Source: G965230615 sp965230615
Lineage (GTDB): Bacteria; Pseudomonadota; Gammaproteobacteria; HTCC5015
Assembly: GCA_965230615.1 (NCBI GenBank)
Contig: OZ246012.1
Location: 620,001 to 684,000 of the forward strand
Length of the DNA stretch: 64,000 nt
Direction of reading: 5' to 3'
Position 1 is the stretch's first letter; each line of letters starts with the position of its first letter. Under the pieces are notes generated by a model, which made no database searches, was not told the origin of the DNA, and worked only from the letters and a program-made list of their open reading frames with translations. Position numbers and translations under genes: made by a program. This document shows positions 45,986-54,650 of the stretch, piece after piece.

Positions 45986-46408
45986 ATGCAACGCGACTAT
46001 TTTATTGCCCTAGAACACAACAACAACGATAGCCCACCACTGGCGTTATCGGATGTCATTGAGCAGCTTGCTTTTAATCAGGAAGGGTTAATTCCTGTTA
46101 TTACGCAAGATGCAAATACCAAATCCGTACTCATGTTTGCCTGGATGAGTAAAGACTCTCTCAAAAAGACCTTAGAGACCAAACGGATGACGTACTGGTC
46201 ACGCAGTCGCCAGCAATTATGGATAAAAGGTGAAACCAGCGGTCATGTCCAAAAGTTGCTTACCATGTCATTTGATTGCGACGGCGATGTTATTCTCTGT
46301 GAGGTCGAACAGCAAGGCGGAGCCTGCCATACGGGTAGGCCATCCTGTTTTTACTTAAGCGTCGATATGGATAAAGAACAAGTTATTGTGAATGGAGACC
46401 ATGCATGA
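45986..46408 (+). CDS. hisI: Phosphoribosyl-AMP cyclohydrolase, probable zinc-regulon paralogue
   Basis: The 140-aa protein catalyses the third step of histidine synthesis, opening the ring of phosphoribosyl-AMP. Conserved features are W-M-S-K-D-S-L, Y-W-S-R-S-R-Q-Q-L-W-I-K-G-E-T-S-G-H and D-C-D-G-D (metal-binding). The A-C-H-T-G and S-C-F-Y cysteines follow. There is no fused HisE domain and no neighbouring his gene. It is followed by a zinc-finger-less dksA and preceded by a Zur-type box. This placement fits the hisI2 paralogues reported in zinc-starvation clusters. Its zinc-ligand cysteines are retained, so it may compensate by amount rather than by zinc independence (inference). Confidence 0.88.
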   Translation: MQRDYFIALEHNNNDSPPLALSDVIEQLAFNQEGLIPVITQDANTKSVLMFAWMSKDSLKKTLETKRMTYWSRSRQQLWIKGETSGHVQKLLTMSFDCDGDVILCEVEQQGGACHTGRPSCFYLSVDMDKEQVIVNGDHA

Positions 46409-46459
46409 CTATGGCGACACTATATGCCAACTGTGTCAGCATACTGATAGAGAAATTCA

Positions 46460-46891
46460 ATGGGCTCGTCTAATTCAACATCCGATCAACTGAGCGAAGA
46501 ACAAATATTAGCGCAGCCCGAATCCAGTTATATGAATGCTGAGCAACTGGCATTCTTTAGACAAAAACTCTTAGAACTGCATGAGTCAACGTGTGCTCGA
46601 ATTAAAGAAGCAAGTGATGAAATGGCCAGCCCAATGGCTTGCAGTGATGCGAATGATCGTGCTTCATATGAGGAGCAAGCCAACATCGCACTGCGCATTG
46701 TCGAACGAGAGCAAAAGTTATTACCTAAAATCAGGCAATCGCTGGAACGTATTAGCGCAGGCACTTATGGGTATTGCTTGGAGTCGGGTGAGCCAATTGG
46801 TATTGCTCGCCTTTTGGTAAGGCCTACCGCTGAATATTGCTCAGGAGAGAAGGCGATTAAAGAGCTTCAAGAAAACCAGTATAAAGGCTAG
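46460..46891 (+). CDS. dksA2: DksA2, zinc-finger-less DksA paralogue
   Basis: The 143-aa protein has the DksA coiled coil (about 25-100) with the tip acidic residues in M-A-C-S-D-A-N-D-R-A-S (an SDxxDxAS-type motif). It also has a C-terminal globular domain. Canonical DksA holds zinc with four cysteines. Here the segments read Y-C-L-E-S-G-E (Cys106, with Ser109 at the second position) and E-Y-C-S-G-E-K (Cys127, with Glu130 at the fourth). Two of four ligands are lost, as in the zinc-independent DksA2 of Pseudomonas aeruginosa. It should replace DksA on RNA polymerase with ppGpp under zinc limitation. It lies 51 bp after hisI. Confidence 0.9.
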   Translation: MGSSNSTSDQLSEEQILAQPESSYMNAEQLAFFRQKLLELHESTCARIKEASDEMASPMACSDANDRASYEEQANIALRIVEREQKLLPKIRQSLERISAGTYGYCLESGEPIGIARLLVRPTAEYCSGEKAIKELQENQYKG

Positions 46892-46900
46892 CGCAACAGT

Positions 46901-47119
46901 ATGAGTACTTTAGATATTCCACAAACTTACGAACAATGGCACCACTGCATCACAGTGATTTGTCGGCAGGCACTATCGCGACCTTATATTGAACAGCGGA
47001 TCACATCCCTAAGCTCAGCAAGCGACCCTTCAACGCAAAAATTTGTCGAGCTCTATGGTGAGCAACAACGGCTACAGACACTGCAATGGTTTGAGCAAGC
47101 CAAGAGTAACCTTAAATAA
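46901..47119 (+). CDS. Small protein of unknown function after dksA2
   Basis: The 72-aa product (begins M-S-T-L-D-I-P-Q-T-Y-E-Q-W-H-H-C) has two His and one Cys early, an Arg/Gln-rich helical middle and no membrane segment. Its start is 9 bp after the dksA2 stop, so it is translated from the same message and probably shares its zinc regulation. No family is recognised. The W-H-H-C cluster could bind metal; that is speculation. Confidence 0.6.
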   Translation: MSTLDIPQTYEQWHHCITVICRQALSRPYIEQRITSLSSASDPSTQKFVELYGEQQRLQTLQWFEQAKSNLK

Positions 47120-47349
47120 CGACGTTATTGGCTTATTTGTAAATAATAAGAGTAAGAAAATACCCGATTTATCGGCTGTGTTTGCTTACACGCAAGCCGG
47201 TAACATGTCAGCAGAAATCATATTAAATAAGCAAAATAAAGATTGTGTCGAGATAAATCGAATCAATGTAGAGTAAAAACGAATAGGTTGTTTTATAATG
47301 GGCGGTCAGTCAGAAATTACTATTGTTAGTCACTTTATGAGTATTATGC

Positions 47350-48474
47350 ATGAAGAGTGTTGATGTTGTCATTGTAGGCGCAGGCCCCGCCGGTATTGGA
47401 ATGGCCTTGGAGTTAAACAAGATAGCCGATTTAGAGTATGGGGTTTTGGAGCGTGATCGTATCGCCGAATCGTTTCGGCGTTGGCCAGCACAGACACGTT
47501 TTATTACGCCCTCTTTCAACAGCAGTCCATTCGGTCTTGCTGACCTGAATGCCGTCGACGCTGTGAGTTCACCGGCCATTTTTGCAGGTACAGAGCATCT
47601 TAGCGGTGCTCAGTATGCAGACTACCTGACATTAGTGGCTAATGTGGCAGAACTGCCCATTGTTCGCGGTTGTAAAGTACTGCAAGTCGACCCTGACCCT
47701 GACGGTGGCTTTCATTTAGTCACTGAGGGTGGTGAGCTGTTTACCAAGTTTTTGATATGGGCTTGTGGTGAATATCAGTTTCCCGACTTAGAACCTTTTC
47801 CCGGTGGGCAATTATGTATGCATTATGCCCATATAGAAGATTGGCAGATGCTGGAGGTTGGTCATTATACCGTTATAGGTGGCTATGAAAGTGGCTTAGA
47901 CTCAGCTATCAATCTGGTCAAACTCGGCTGTCAGGTTCGTTTACTGGTTCGCAGGGCGACTTGGGATCTGCCTGATGTATATGACCCAAGCCAAGCGCTT
48001 TCACCTTATACACGCGAACGGTTGCGTGAAATTGAATCCAGTGATCAGCTGGAGATTATCTACGACGCAGACGTGGTAGAAGTCACACGCGAGGCTGATC
48101 AACGCTTTCGCATTCATACCGCCGATGGTCGGCACTGGGACGAAACACAACAGCCTATCCTCGGCACAGGATTCCTCAAAGGCGGTGGCGCACAGCAGAT
48201 AAAAGAGCTGTGGGAATGGAATGATGAGGGACGCATTGTCTTGAGCGACGTTGATGAGTCCACCCAGACGCCCGGGTTGTTCCTGGTTGGACCTCAGGTA
48301 CGCCACGACCAGCGTATTTACTGTTTTATCTATAAATTTCGTCAGCGTTTTGCGCGTATTGCCCAACAAATCTCCCAGCGGCTGGAATTAAATATTGAAC
48401 CGTTCGAGGGCTCAGAAGATGGTATCTGGGGACCTTACGGTAATAGCGAGTGTTGTGAGGGCTGTGAATGCTAA
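47350..48474 (+). CDS. FAD/NAD(P)-dependent oxidoreductase with Cys-rich C-terminus
   Basis: The 374-aa flavoprotein has an N-terminal FAD-binding G-A-G-P-A-G-I-G motif and a second dinucleotide-binding I-G-G-Y-E-S-G motif near residue 178. It resembles the single-component flavoprotein monooxygenase/CzcO-like group. The final residues are S-E-C-C-E-G-C-E-C, a compact four-Cys tail that may bind a metal. Its stop overlaps the permease start by 7 bp, so the two are translationally coupled. It follows the Zur-box genes at 45986-47119, with a 230-bp gap. Its substrate is unknown. Confidence 0.8.
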   Translation: MKSVDVVIVGAGPAGIGMALELNKIADLEYGVLERDRIAESFRRWPAQTRFITPSFNSSPFGLADLNAVDAVSSPAIFAGTEHLSGAQYADYLTLVANVAELPIVRGCKVLQVDPDPDGGFHLVTEGGELFTKFLIWACGEYQFPDLEPFPGGQLCMHYAHIEDWQMLEVGHYTVIGGYESGLDSAINLVKLGCQVRLLVRRATWDLPDVYDPSQALSPYTRERLREIESSDQLEIIYDADVVEVTREADQRFRIHTADGRHWDETQQPILGTGFLKGGGAQQIKELWEWNDEGRIVLSDVDESTQTPGLFLVGPQVRHDQRIYCFIYKFRQRFARIAQQISQRLELNIEPFEGSEDGIWGPYGNSECCEGCEC

Positions 48475-49472
48475 ACCGCTTATCTGTCGTGACCACCACC
48501 TCTTTTGTGTTGATCGCTGGCATCATTATTGGTGCTTTGCTCGGTCATCTCATACCACCCACGGGGGAATGGTTAGGTAATCAAGTAGACTATACCTTGC
48601 TTGTATTGGTTGGACTGCTGTTTTTCGGAGTACGATTTGATGCCTTGCTAGGGGCAATGAGCAATCTGCGTTTCCTTTCAATAGCGCTATTAGCCAATTT
48701 TATAGCAGTACCATTGATCGGTTATGGCGTTGCCGCGGTATTTTTATCAGAGCACCCTCTTTTCATGGTTGGGCTGGTGATCTATTTTATGGCGCCCTGC
48801 ACCGATTGGTTTTTAAGTTTTACACGCCTATCCGGTGGTAACGTAGCGTTGGGTACTGCGCTGATGCCAATCAATATGACAGTGCAATTATTACTCTACC
48901 CTTTCTACTTACAATGGTTTACTCAACAAAGTGTGCAGCTTGAAGCCGGTATTATTAGCAACACGTTGCTGCAATGGTTTCTATTGCCTTTATTGGTAGC
49001 TGTGATAGCGCACCAGGTATTAAATCAAATTCTCAAGCCTGCCAGGTTTGAGTACATACTGGATAAAGCAGACGATGCGACACCTTGGGTAACCGCATTA
49101 CTGGTACTGCAAATATTTGCTGGCAATATTTCTGTTATTCTGGAGCATCTCACGGTGTTTGTTTGGGTGCTACTGGCAGTGTTCACTTTCTTTTTGGCCA
49201 CTTTCTTGCTCGGTAAAGGACTAAGTCGCTTATTTCAAATTGACTATCCCGAACATGCTTTGCTAACCATGACCATTGCCGCACGTAATGCACCACTGAT
49301 GCTGGCGATCACTATGGCTGTTCTGCCAGGTCAACCATTGATCTATGGCGCACTGGTGATCGGCATGTTAATCGAGATACCTCATCTGACTGTACTGCGA
49401 CGTTTACTACTCAGAACCCGTCGTTCTTTTCCATCTCAGAACGCATCGGCGATTGGCATAACTGAAACGTAA
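48468..49472 (+). CDS. ACR3/BASS-superfamily permease (arsenite-efflux-like)
   Basis: The 334-aa membrane protein has about ten hydrophobic segments. M-A-P-C-T-D-W-F-L-S-F-T-R matches the position of the ACR3 M-A-P-C-T motif that carries the thiolate-binding Cys. A later I-A-A-R-N-A-P-L-M-L-A-I segment is typical of the bile-acid/arsenite (BART) superfamily. No ArsR, ArsC or arsenite gene adjoins it; its coupled partner is the Cys-tailed flavoprotein. An arsenic role cannot be excluded (arsH is 12 kb away), but a metal or small-organic-anion substrate connected with zinc limitation is an alternative. Confidence 0.78.
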   Translation: MLNRLSVVTTTSFVLIAGIIIGALLGHLIPPTGEWLGNQVDYTLLVLVGLLFFGVRFDALLGAMSNLRFLSIALLANFIAVPLIGYGVAAVFLSEHPLFMVGLVIYFMAPCTDWFLSFTRLSGGNVALGTALMPINMTVQLLLYPFYLQWFTQQSVQLEAGIISNTLLQWFLLPLLVAVIAHQVLNQILKPARFEYILDKADDATPWVTALLVLQIFAGNISVILEHLTVFVWVLLAVFTFFLATFLLGKGLSRLFQIDYPEHALLTMTIAARNAPLMLAITMAVLPGQPLIYGALVIGMLIEIPHLTVLRRLLLRTRRSFPSQNASAIGITET

Positions 49473-49480
49473 GCGACCAC

Positions 49481-51550
49481 CTAAAACATATATCGTACTT
49501 GTAATCTTAATGTGCGTGGCTCTATAGGATGAAAGTGATTATCCTCGATACCTTCGGCAACCTCACCTGGTAAGCGTGATGCATAGAAATAGTCGATATC
49601 ATGATCATTGCTATCGAATATATTGAGTATCTTCAGATCAATTTGCCATTGCGACAGACTGTAACTGATTGCAACGTTCGCTACAGTAAAGTCATCAGAC
49701 TCCTGATCAGCAAAGCTGTCTAGCGGCCGTTCACCAAAGTGCCGCACACGTAAGCTGGTTCGCCAGTTATTTGCAGGAATCCAGTTCAAGCCAATGCTGG
49801 CGACAAAAGGCAGTGAGCCATCAATACGATTACCCTCGCCTACAACTGAGTCACGAAAGCGCGCACGCGACCAGGCGAGTTCGATATCTGTACTAAAAGA
49901 TTTATCTATCCAATAATAAGCTGCAAACTCAATTCCTTGCCGTCGTGAAGCCCGGCCAGGCTCAGTATTACCGGCGTCACCCACAAATAATAGTTCTGAG
50001 TCCAGCTCCAGATACCATAAGCTCAATGATAAATTATAATGATCTGGCTCCTGAAAATGCAGACCCAACTCGGCACCTTCGCCACGAACCAATAAGTCAA
50101 CTGGATCAATAGCCTCTCCAGAAGAAGGATCAATTGCAATCGTTGCACCTCGCGCATCATTCGAATGGAAAGACTGTCCGGCATTAAAGAAACCATATAG
50201 ATTGTTACTTAAATGATATTTTAAACCCGCTTTAACGCTCAACAAACTGTCATCAGCTGTTCCACTATTGAGTGGGTTATCACTGGCGACATCAACATCC
50301 AGATAATCGTACCGGATACCGAGATTGGTAGAGAGATACTCTGTTAAGTCTACATCACCCTCCCAGAATAAGCCTAACGAATATTGCTCCACTGCATCTT
50401 CACGAGTGCTACTAATGCGTTGTCGCCCAGCCGTTTTATATAAGCCGACTTGTTCAATATCATCAAGACGGTACTGTATACCGAGAGTGTGATGCACATG
50501 GTTCTGATCTATGTCTGTAGTGAATTTGCGGATTAACTCGCCGCCAAGCACATTACGTTCGTCGACTTGTTCAAACTCATCGCCATTAACCGGATCATCC
50601 AGAAAGTAGGTAAAATTAGAAAGGAGATCCAGTTCTGAGTTAATAAAATAAGCATTAGCAATCCAGTTCCCATCACTATAGTGTGCTGAGAGGCTATAGC
50701 GACTTGAGTCCCCGCCAACATCAGTGTCCAATGAACCTAAGCGATCAATGACTTGGTTGGCAACGGCGCGTGCTGGAATTTGATCAGCCGAATTCCAGCT
50801 ATTGTCATAGCCTAGGAAGGTCAAAGAAAATTGGCTATCCTCATTAGTACTAACATATCGGATTAGCGCATTATTTTTTGTCACACCTTCTTGAATATCA
50901 AGCCATGGTCCATTGTAACGCTGGTTTTCCAAACCGACCAATAGGCGGTCATCGGCCAGTGCAATTTCATGCGCGAACACACTGCGCAGGAAATCGTCTT
51001 CTCCAACTTCGACTTGGATAATTGACTTGGCAAAGGTATTCGCTAAATGAAAATGCGCTGATCCTGCTGTTGAAAAATCACCATCTTCAGCATGATAAGG
51101 GCCTTTTTGATAATCGATATGTTGGACAAATTCAGGCACGATAAAGTTTAAATCTGTATAGCCCTGCCCATGCCCATGGGTGCGCATATTGACCGGCATA
51201 CTATCGATATGGGTGCTAAAGTCAGTACCATGATCGAGATTAAAGCCGCGCAAAAAGTATTGATTGGCTTTGCCAGATCCACTGTGCTGTGTGGCAACCA
51301 TACCCGGTACAAACTCGAGAATTTCCCCTGTGCGCAATACTGGGCGCTGCTCTATTTCCTCTTGGGAAATACTCCCTTGTGATGCAGAGATATTCTCGCC
51401 CAGCTGGTCTGCACGCCTGCCAACGACAATCATCCTTTCCATATGCGAGTCATCATGCCCTTGTTTGGCTTTGTCGTCAGCCATTGCTATGTTTGAAATA
51501 AATATAAAGAATAGACCGCAGCTGATTTGCCGCAATAATTTGCTTCGCAT
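49481..51550 (-). CDS. TonB-dependent outer-membrane receptor
   Basis: The 689-aa protein has a Sec signal peptide (ending near I-A-M-A-D), a TonB box (M-I-V-V-G-R-R), a plug domain (about 55-170) with P-G-M-V-A-T-Q-H and Y-F-L-R-G-F-N-L-D-H, and a 22-strand-type barrel ending in an aromatic residue (R-Y-M-F). The plug contains M-R-T-H-G-H-G-Q-G-Y and further His (Y-H-A-E-D, A-H-F-H). This is a His-enriched patch seen in some metal receptors. It converges on the permease with an 8-bp gap. The ligand is unknown; zinc or a metallophore is suggested by the neighbourhood only. Confidence 0.88.
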   Translation of the reverse strand: MRSKLLRQISCGLFFIFISNIAMADDKAKQGHDDSHMERMIVVGRRADQLGENISASQGSISQEEIEQRPVLRTGEILEFVPGMVATQHSGSGKANQYFLRGFNLDHGTDFSTHIDSMPVNMRTHGHGQGYTDLNFIVPEFVQHIDYQKGPYHAEDGDFSTAGSAHFHLANTFAKSIIQVEVGEDDFLRSVFAHEIALADDRLLVGLENQRYNGPWLDIQEGVTKNNALIRYVSTNEDSQFSLTFLGYDNSWNSADQIPARAVANQVIDRLGSLDTDVGGDSSRYSLSAHYSDGNWIANAYFINSELDLLSNFTYFLDDPVNGDEFEQVDERNVLGGELIRKFTTDIDQNHVHHTLGIQYRLDDIEQVGLYKTAGRQRISSTREDAVEQYSLGLFWEGDVDLTEYLSTNLGIRYDYLDVDVASDNPLNSGTADDSLLSVKAGLKYHLSNNLYGFFNAGQSFHSNDARGATIAIDPSSGEAIDPVDLLVRGEGAELGLHFQEPDHYNLSLSLWYLELDSELLFVGDAGNTEPGRASRRQGIEFAAYYWIDKSFSTDIELAWSRARFRDSVVGEGNRIDGSLPFVASIGLNWIPANNWRTSLRVRHFGERPLDSFADQESDDFTVANVAISYSLSQWQIDLKILNIFDSNDHDIDYFYASRLPGEVAEGIEDNHFHPIEPRTLRLQVRYMF

Positions 51551-51772
51551 TATTGTATTGTTAAATTAATATGACATTAAATTATAATTAGTGAACCGGT
51601 TGTGGCTATCTGCACAAGGTTCCGCCCTATAAGCCAACCCCCAATCTCATACACAGCTGAGGCAGCAGCCTGAAATATATAGCTTGAGTATCATCAAAGC
51701 AATAGAAAAGTAAAACTTATCAATAAGTTAGAGTATTTTACAGGGAGTCACTGTTTTTCTACAGGTAAGTAC

Positions 51773-52195
51773 CTACTCTTGTATAAAGAAAGCCTCGGCT
51801 TGCCCTTGATTAGCGAAAACCACCTTCACTGAGCTGGGTGTATTGGCAACAATACCGCTTGGATTATCGATAATAATAGGGCCAGCTTGCCAATGCTGGT
51901 TACGATGTGTCCAGCTTAGATAGACTGGCTGTTTTTGATAATTTCGTATGGGAAATGTGGTACTAAATTGTTGTCCGGGCAGAATAAGATTGCTGCTGAT
52001 TAAGCCGCCAAATGTTTTAACTCGCAGCTGCACATTATGTATTGCCGCATCTGTTGGATTAATAAAATATATACTGCGCAGTTGTATTTGCGGTGTAGTG
52101 GCTATTGTACTGACTTTGGTACAAGCATTGCATAACAATGCCAGCGCTGTTATTGATAAATAAAATACAAAGATAGAAAGCCTAAATTTATTCAA
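51773..52195 (-). CDS. Small exported protein or lipoprotein, unknown
   Basis: The most plausible start is TTG 52195, with AGAGG upstream, giving 140 aa. An earlier TTG at 52240 lacks a ribosome site. A hydrophobic N-terminus (F-V-F-Y-L-S-I-T-A-L-A-L-L) ends in L-C-N-A-C-T, a weak lipobox, so the product may be an envelope lipoprotein. The rest is beta-rich (I-Y-F-I-N-P-T-D-A-A-I-H-N-V-Q-L-R-V), similar in style to small fimbrial-chaperone or Ig-like folds. No family is recognised. It is divergent from pldA. Confidence 0.55.
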   Translation of the reverse strand: MNKFRLSIFVFYLSITALALLCNACTKVSTIATTPQIQLRSIYFINPTDAAIHNVQLRVKTFGGLISSNLILPGQQFSTTFPIRNYQKQPVYLSWTHRNQHWQAGPIIIDNPSGIVANTPSSVKVVFANQGQAEAFFIQE

Positions 52196-52353
52196 TACCT
52201 TTTCCTCTCTAAAAAATATTGCCAGGTTAAATTTAAACAAACTAATATTTTATAAAAAACTAAGTCCTAGGACCTATAGCCTATAATAAGACGGCTAGCA
52301 TTTTCAGTGTGTTCTGATATTCTATTGTCTCAACCACTATAAAGTATCGTTGT

Positions 52354-53325
52354 ATGAATAGCCCTATCTCTACTGCTAAGATTGTAGCACTTATATTATA
52401 TTTAATGGCTTTTAATACTTTTGCCAATACAGATATTGCCACAGAGCCAGAAGCTTACAAACAACCTAACACCAAAGCGAGTACTGGTAAAACCCATGAT
52501 AAGCAGAATGCTGCCACCGAGCAGGAGACCGCTAAAGAAAGCGCCATTAGTCAGCGTGTTGTTTTTGAGCAGTCAGGCAACAATAACCCTTTTTTAATTC
52601 TGCCACATCGGCCTAACTACTTTTTACCTTTCACTTATAATGATGAGCCGAATGAGTTGCGCGTATTAGGCGAAGATGTTGAGCTGGATAAGTTAGAAGC
52701 TAAGTTTCAAATAAGTTTCAAGTTGCCGCTATGGGATGATATTTTTAAGGATAACGGCGACTTATATTTTGCCTATACACAACTCGCCTTATGGCAGATC
52801 TATAATACAGATTTATCGTCGCCCTTTCGTGATACCAACTATGAACCTGAGTTTTTCCTTAGCTTCGATACTGATTTTAGGTTTGCCGGTCTCACTAATC
52901 GTTATATACAAATCGGTTTGGTACATCAGTCTAATGGTCGTAGTGACCCTATCTCTCGCAGCTGGAATCGCGTATATCTCAACTTTATTGCTGAGCACAA
53001 AAATCTTGTGGTGAGTTTTAAACCTTGGTACCGCTTACCTGAAGATGATATAGATGATGATAACCCTGATATTGATGATTTTTATGGCAATGCAGAGTTC
53101 GGTATTGCTTATAAGCGGCGGCGTCAGGTGTTTGCAGTCATGCTGCGTAATAACTTTGATACAGATGATAATAACGGTGCTATCGAGATTTCGTGGGATT
53201 TTCCATTAAGCGGTAAACTACGTGGTTATGTGCAGTATTTCAACGGCTATGGAGAAACCTTACTTGACTATAACCGCTCGGTTAATCGCATTGGTTTTGG
53301 CGTTGCAATGTCTAGCTGGCTCTAA
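52354..53325 (+). CDS. pldA: Outer-membrane phospholipase A
   Basis: The 323-aa protein is an OMPLA-type barrel that hydrolyses phospholipids in the outer leaflet when membrane asymmetry is lost. The catalytic triad is in V-H-Q-S-N-G-R-S (H191, S193) and R-S-W-N-R (N205). The calcium-binding and dimer-interface segments follow (K-P-W-Y-R, D-D-N-P-D-I). An N-terminal signal peptide ends near N-T-F-A. An acidic, low-complexity linker (about 30-65) precedes the barrel. It starts a three-gene cluster with the two small envelope genes downstream. Confidence 0.93.
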   Translation: MNSPISTAKIVALILYLMAFNTFANTDIATEPEAYKQPNTKASTGKTHDKQNAATEQETAKESAISQRVVFEQSGNNNPFLILPHRPNYFLPFTYNDEPNELRVLGEDVELDKLEAKFQISFKLPLWDDIFKDNGDLYFAYTQLALWQIYNTDLSSPFRDTNYEPEFFLSFDTDFRFAGLTNRYIQIGLVHQSNGRSDPISRSWNRVYLNFIAEHKNLVVSFKPWYRLPEDDIDDDNPDIDDFYGNAEFGIAYKRRRQVFAVMLRNNFDTDDNNGAIEISWDFPLSGKLRGYVQYFNGYGETLLDYNRSVNRIGFGVAMSSWL

Positions 53326-53327
53326 CA

Positions 53328-53747
53328 ATGACTGCTTATGAGTTAATTGATGTGTCACTGAGTATTGCGAATCGTATTGATATGCAATGGGCCTTATTTG
53401 TAACCGTGCATTTGGCATTGTTTGGCGGAGTTATTTATGTTGATAGACCGCTACGCCTTACAGAAAAACTTGCGGCACTTTTTATCTATGTCGGCTTTGC
53501 AGGATTAAATTACTTGGTTATGATGCAGCAGTTAACGTTATTAGAGCATGTCTATGTCGAAGTTAGCAAATTACAGCAGGATGTATGCTGTATTGATAAT
53601 GTTATTATTTTAAAAATGACTAATGAGCTAAAAGAAGGCCGTTTTAGTAGTTCTTCGCTTTTTCTGCAGGCAACTCACATCCTAATGTTTATATTAGTTC
53701 TGCTGGCAATCGTTTATGACAGTGCCCGGCGGTATAGTAAAAATTAA
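53328..53747 (+). CDS. Small inner-membrane protein, unknown
   Basis: The 139-aa product has three predicted membrane helices (about 20-40, 47-67 and 111-130) separated by a short loop with C-C-I-D. No family is recognised. It starts 2 bp after the pldA stop and ends 9 bp before the next lipoprotein gene, so all three are one operon. Confidence 0.7.
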   Translation: MTAYELIDVSLSIANRIDMQWALFVTVHLALFGGVIYVDRPLRLTEKLAALFIYVGFAGLNYLVMMQQLTLLEHVYVEVSKLQQDVCCIDNVIILKMTNELKEGRFSSSSLFLQATHILMFILVLLAIVYDSARRYSKN

Positions 53748-53756
53748 GGAGTTTAT

Positions 53757-54452
53757 ATGCCCCAACTTAATAAAATCAGTCTATTTATCTTTAGTTTACT
53801 ACTTTGTGCCTGCACTTCAAATGAGGTTAAAACCAGCAGTATTGCTTCTACTGATGATTTCTCTGGTTATTTAGGCGACTACTCTGGCTTAACAACTAAA
53901 GAGTTATCAACTGGGACTAAAGTGCTACGTTGGCAACACCCACAGCTCAAGCAAGGTCTTTATAAAAAGCTGATGATTGAACCTGTGAGTTTTTATCCGG
54001 AGCCACAAGTTCAAGACCAGGTAGGTAAAGAAACGCTCGCTGAAGTCAGCCGTTATATGAGTATCTTACTGGTTCGCCTAGCCAAGCAAAACGGTATCGA
54101 ACTGACTAAAAAGCCAGGCCCTGATGTACTACGCTTGCGTAGTGCATTTACAGCGGTTGACATTAAATCAGAAGGCCTAAGTATTCGTGATATCATCCCT
54201 ATTCGTATGATTATTACCGGTGTTACGCTGGCTACCGGTAAGCAGGATTTGAACGTAACCATGCTCTTTGAAGCTGAACTACGTGACTCGCGTAGTCATC
54301 AAGTCATGCTAAAGGCTATACGCAAAGGCAATGCACTACAACTTGAAAACCGTGATGAACAATTATCACTTGAACATATCAAACCACTGATCGACAGTTG
54401 GGGCTTGGATATCAATGACAGCTTTGCAACGTTTTCTAAAGTGTTGCAATAA
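53757..54452 (+). CDS. DUF3313-like lipoprotein
   Basis: The 231-aa product has a signal sequence with a lipobox-like L-L-C-A-C (Cys about residue 19), so it is probably an envelope lipoprotein. The body has the F-S-G-Y-L-G-D-Y-S-G-L start and the central Y-K-K-L-M-I-E-P-V-S-F-Y segment found in DUF3313 lipoproteins. The function of the family is unknown. It closes the pldA cluster, which suggests an envelope role. Confidence 0.75.
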   Translation: MPQLNKISLFIFSLLLCACTSNEVKTSSIASTDDFSGYLGDYSGLTTKELSTGTKVLRWQHPQLKQGLYKKLMIEPVSFYPEPQVQDQVGKETLAEVSRYMSILLVRLAKQNGIELTKKPGPDVLRLRSAFTAVDIKSEGLSIRDIIPIRMIITGVTLATGKQDLNVTMLFEAELRDSRSHQVMLKAIRKGNALQLENRDEQLSLEHIKPLIDSWGLDINDSFATFSKVLQ

Positions 54453-54650
54453 AGTATCTGGCGTTAAAGCGCTCGATTATTTTTTGCAGTAAGTTAAATG
54501 CAATATTGACAGATCACCTGCTGCACGCAACCAAGCAGGAAAAATGCGGAATACATTATAAAATACTTCAACCTTTGTCGGTCATTATGCCAATAGGCTA
54601 TCGGTGTTTTTTATTAACACATAGACTGCTCGCATGCGCCCTGTATCAAG

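Noticed and set aside
47043..47276. 77-codon frame after the small gene at 46901
   Set aside because: It overlaps the better-supported small gene out of frame, lacks a ribosome site and reads as low-complexity non-coding sequence.
48001..48369. 122-codon minus-strand frame
   Set aside because: It lies inside the flavoprotein gene in the opposite direction, and the translation matches no family.
48468..49472. Part of an arsenic-resistance operon
   Set aside because: No ArsR, ArsC or ArsB-type partner adjoins it. arsH is 12 kb away on the other strand, and the ArsR-type gene at 55156 lacks metal-site cysteines.
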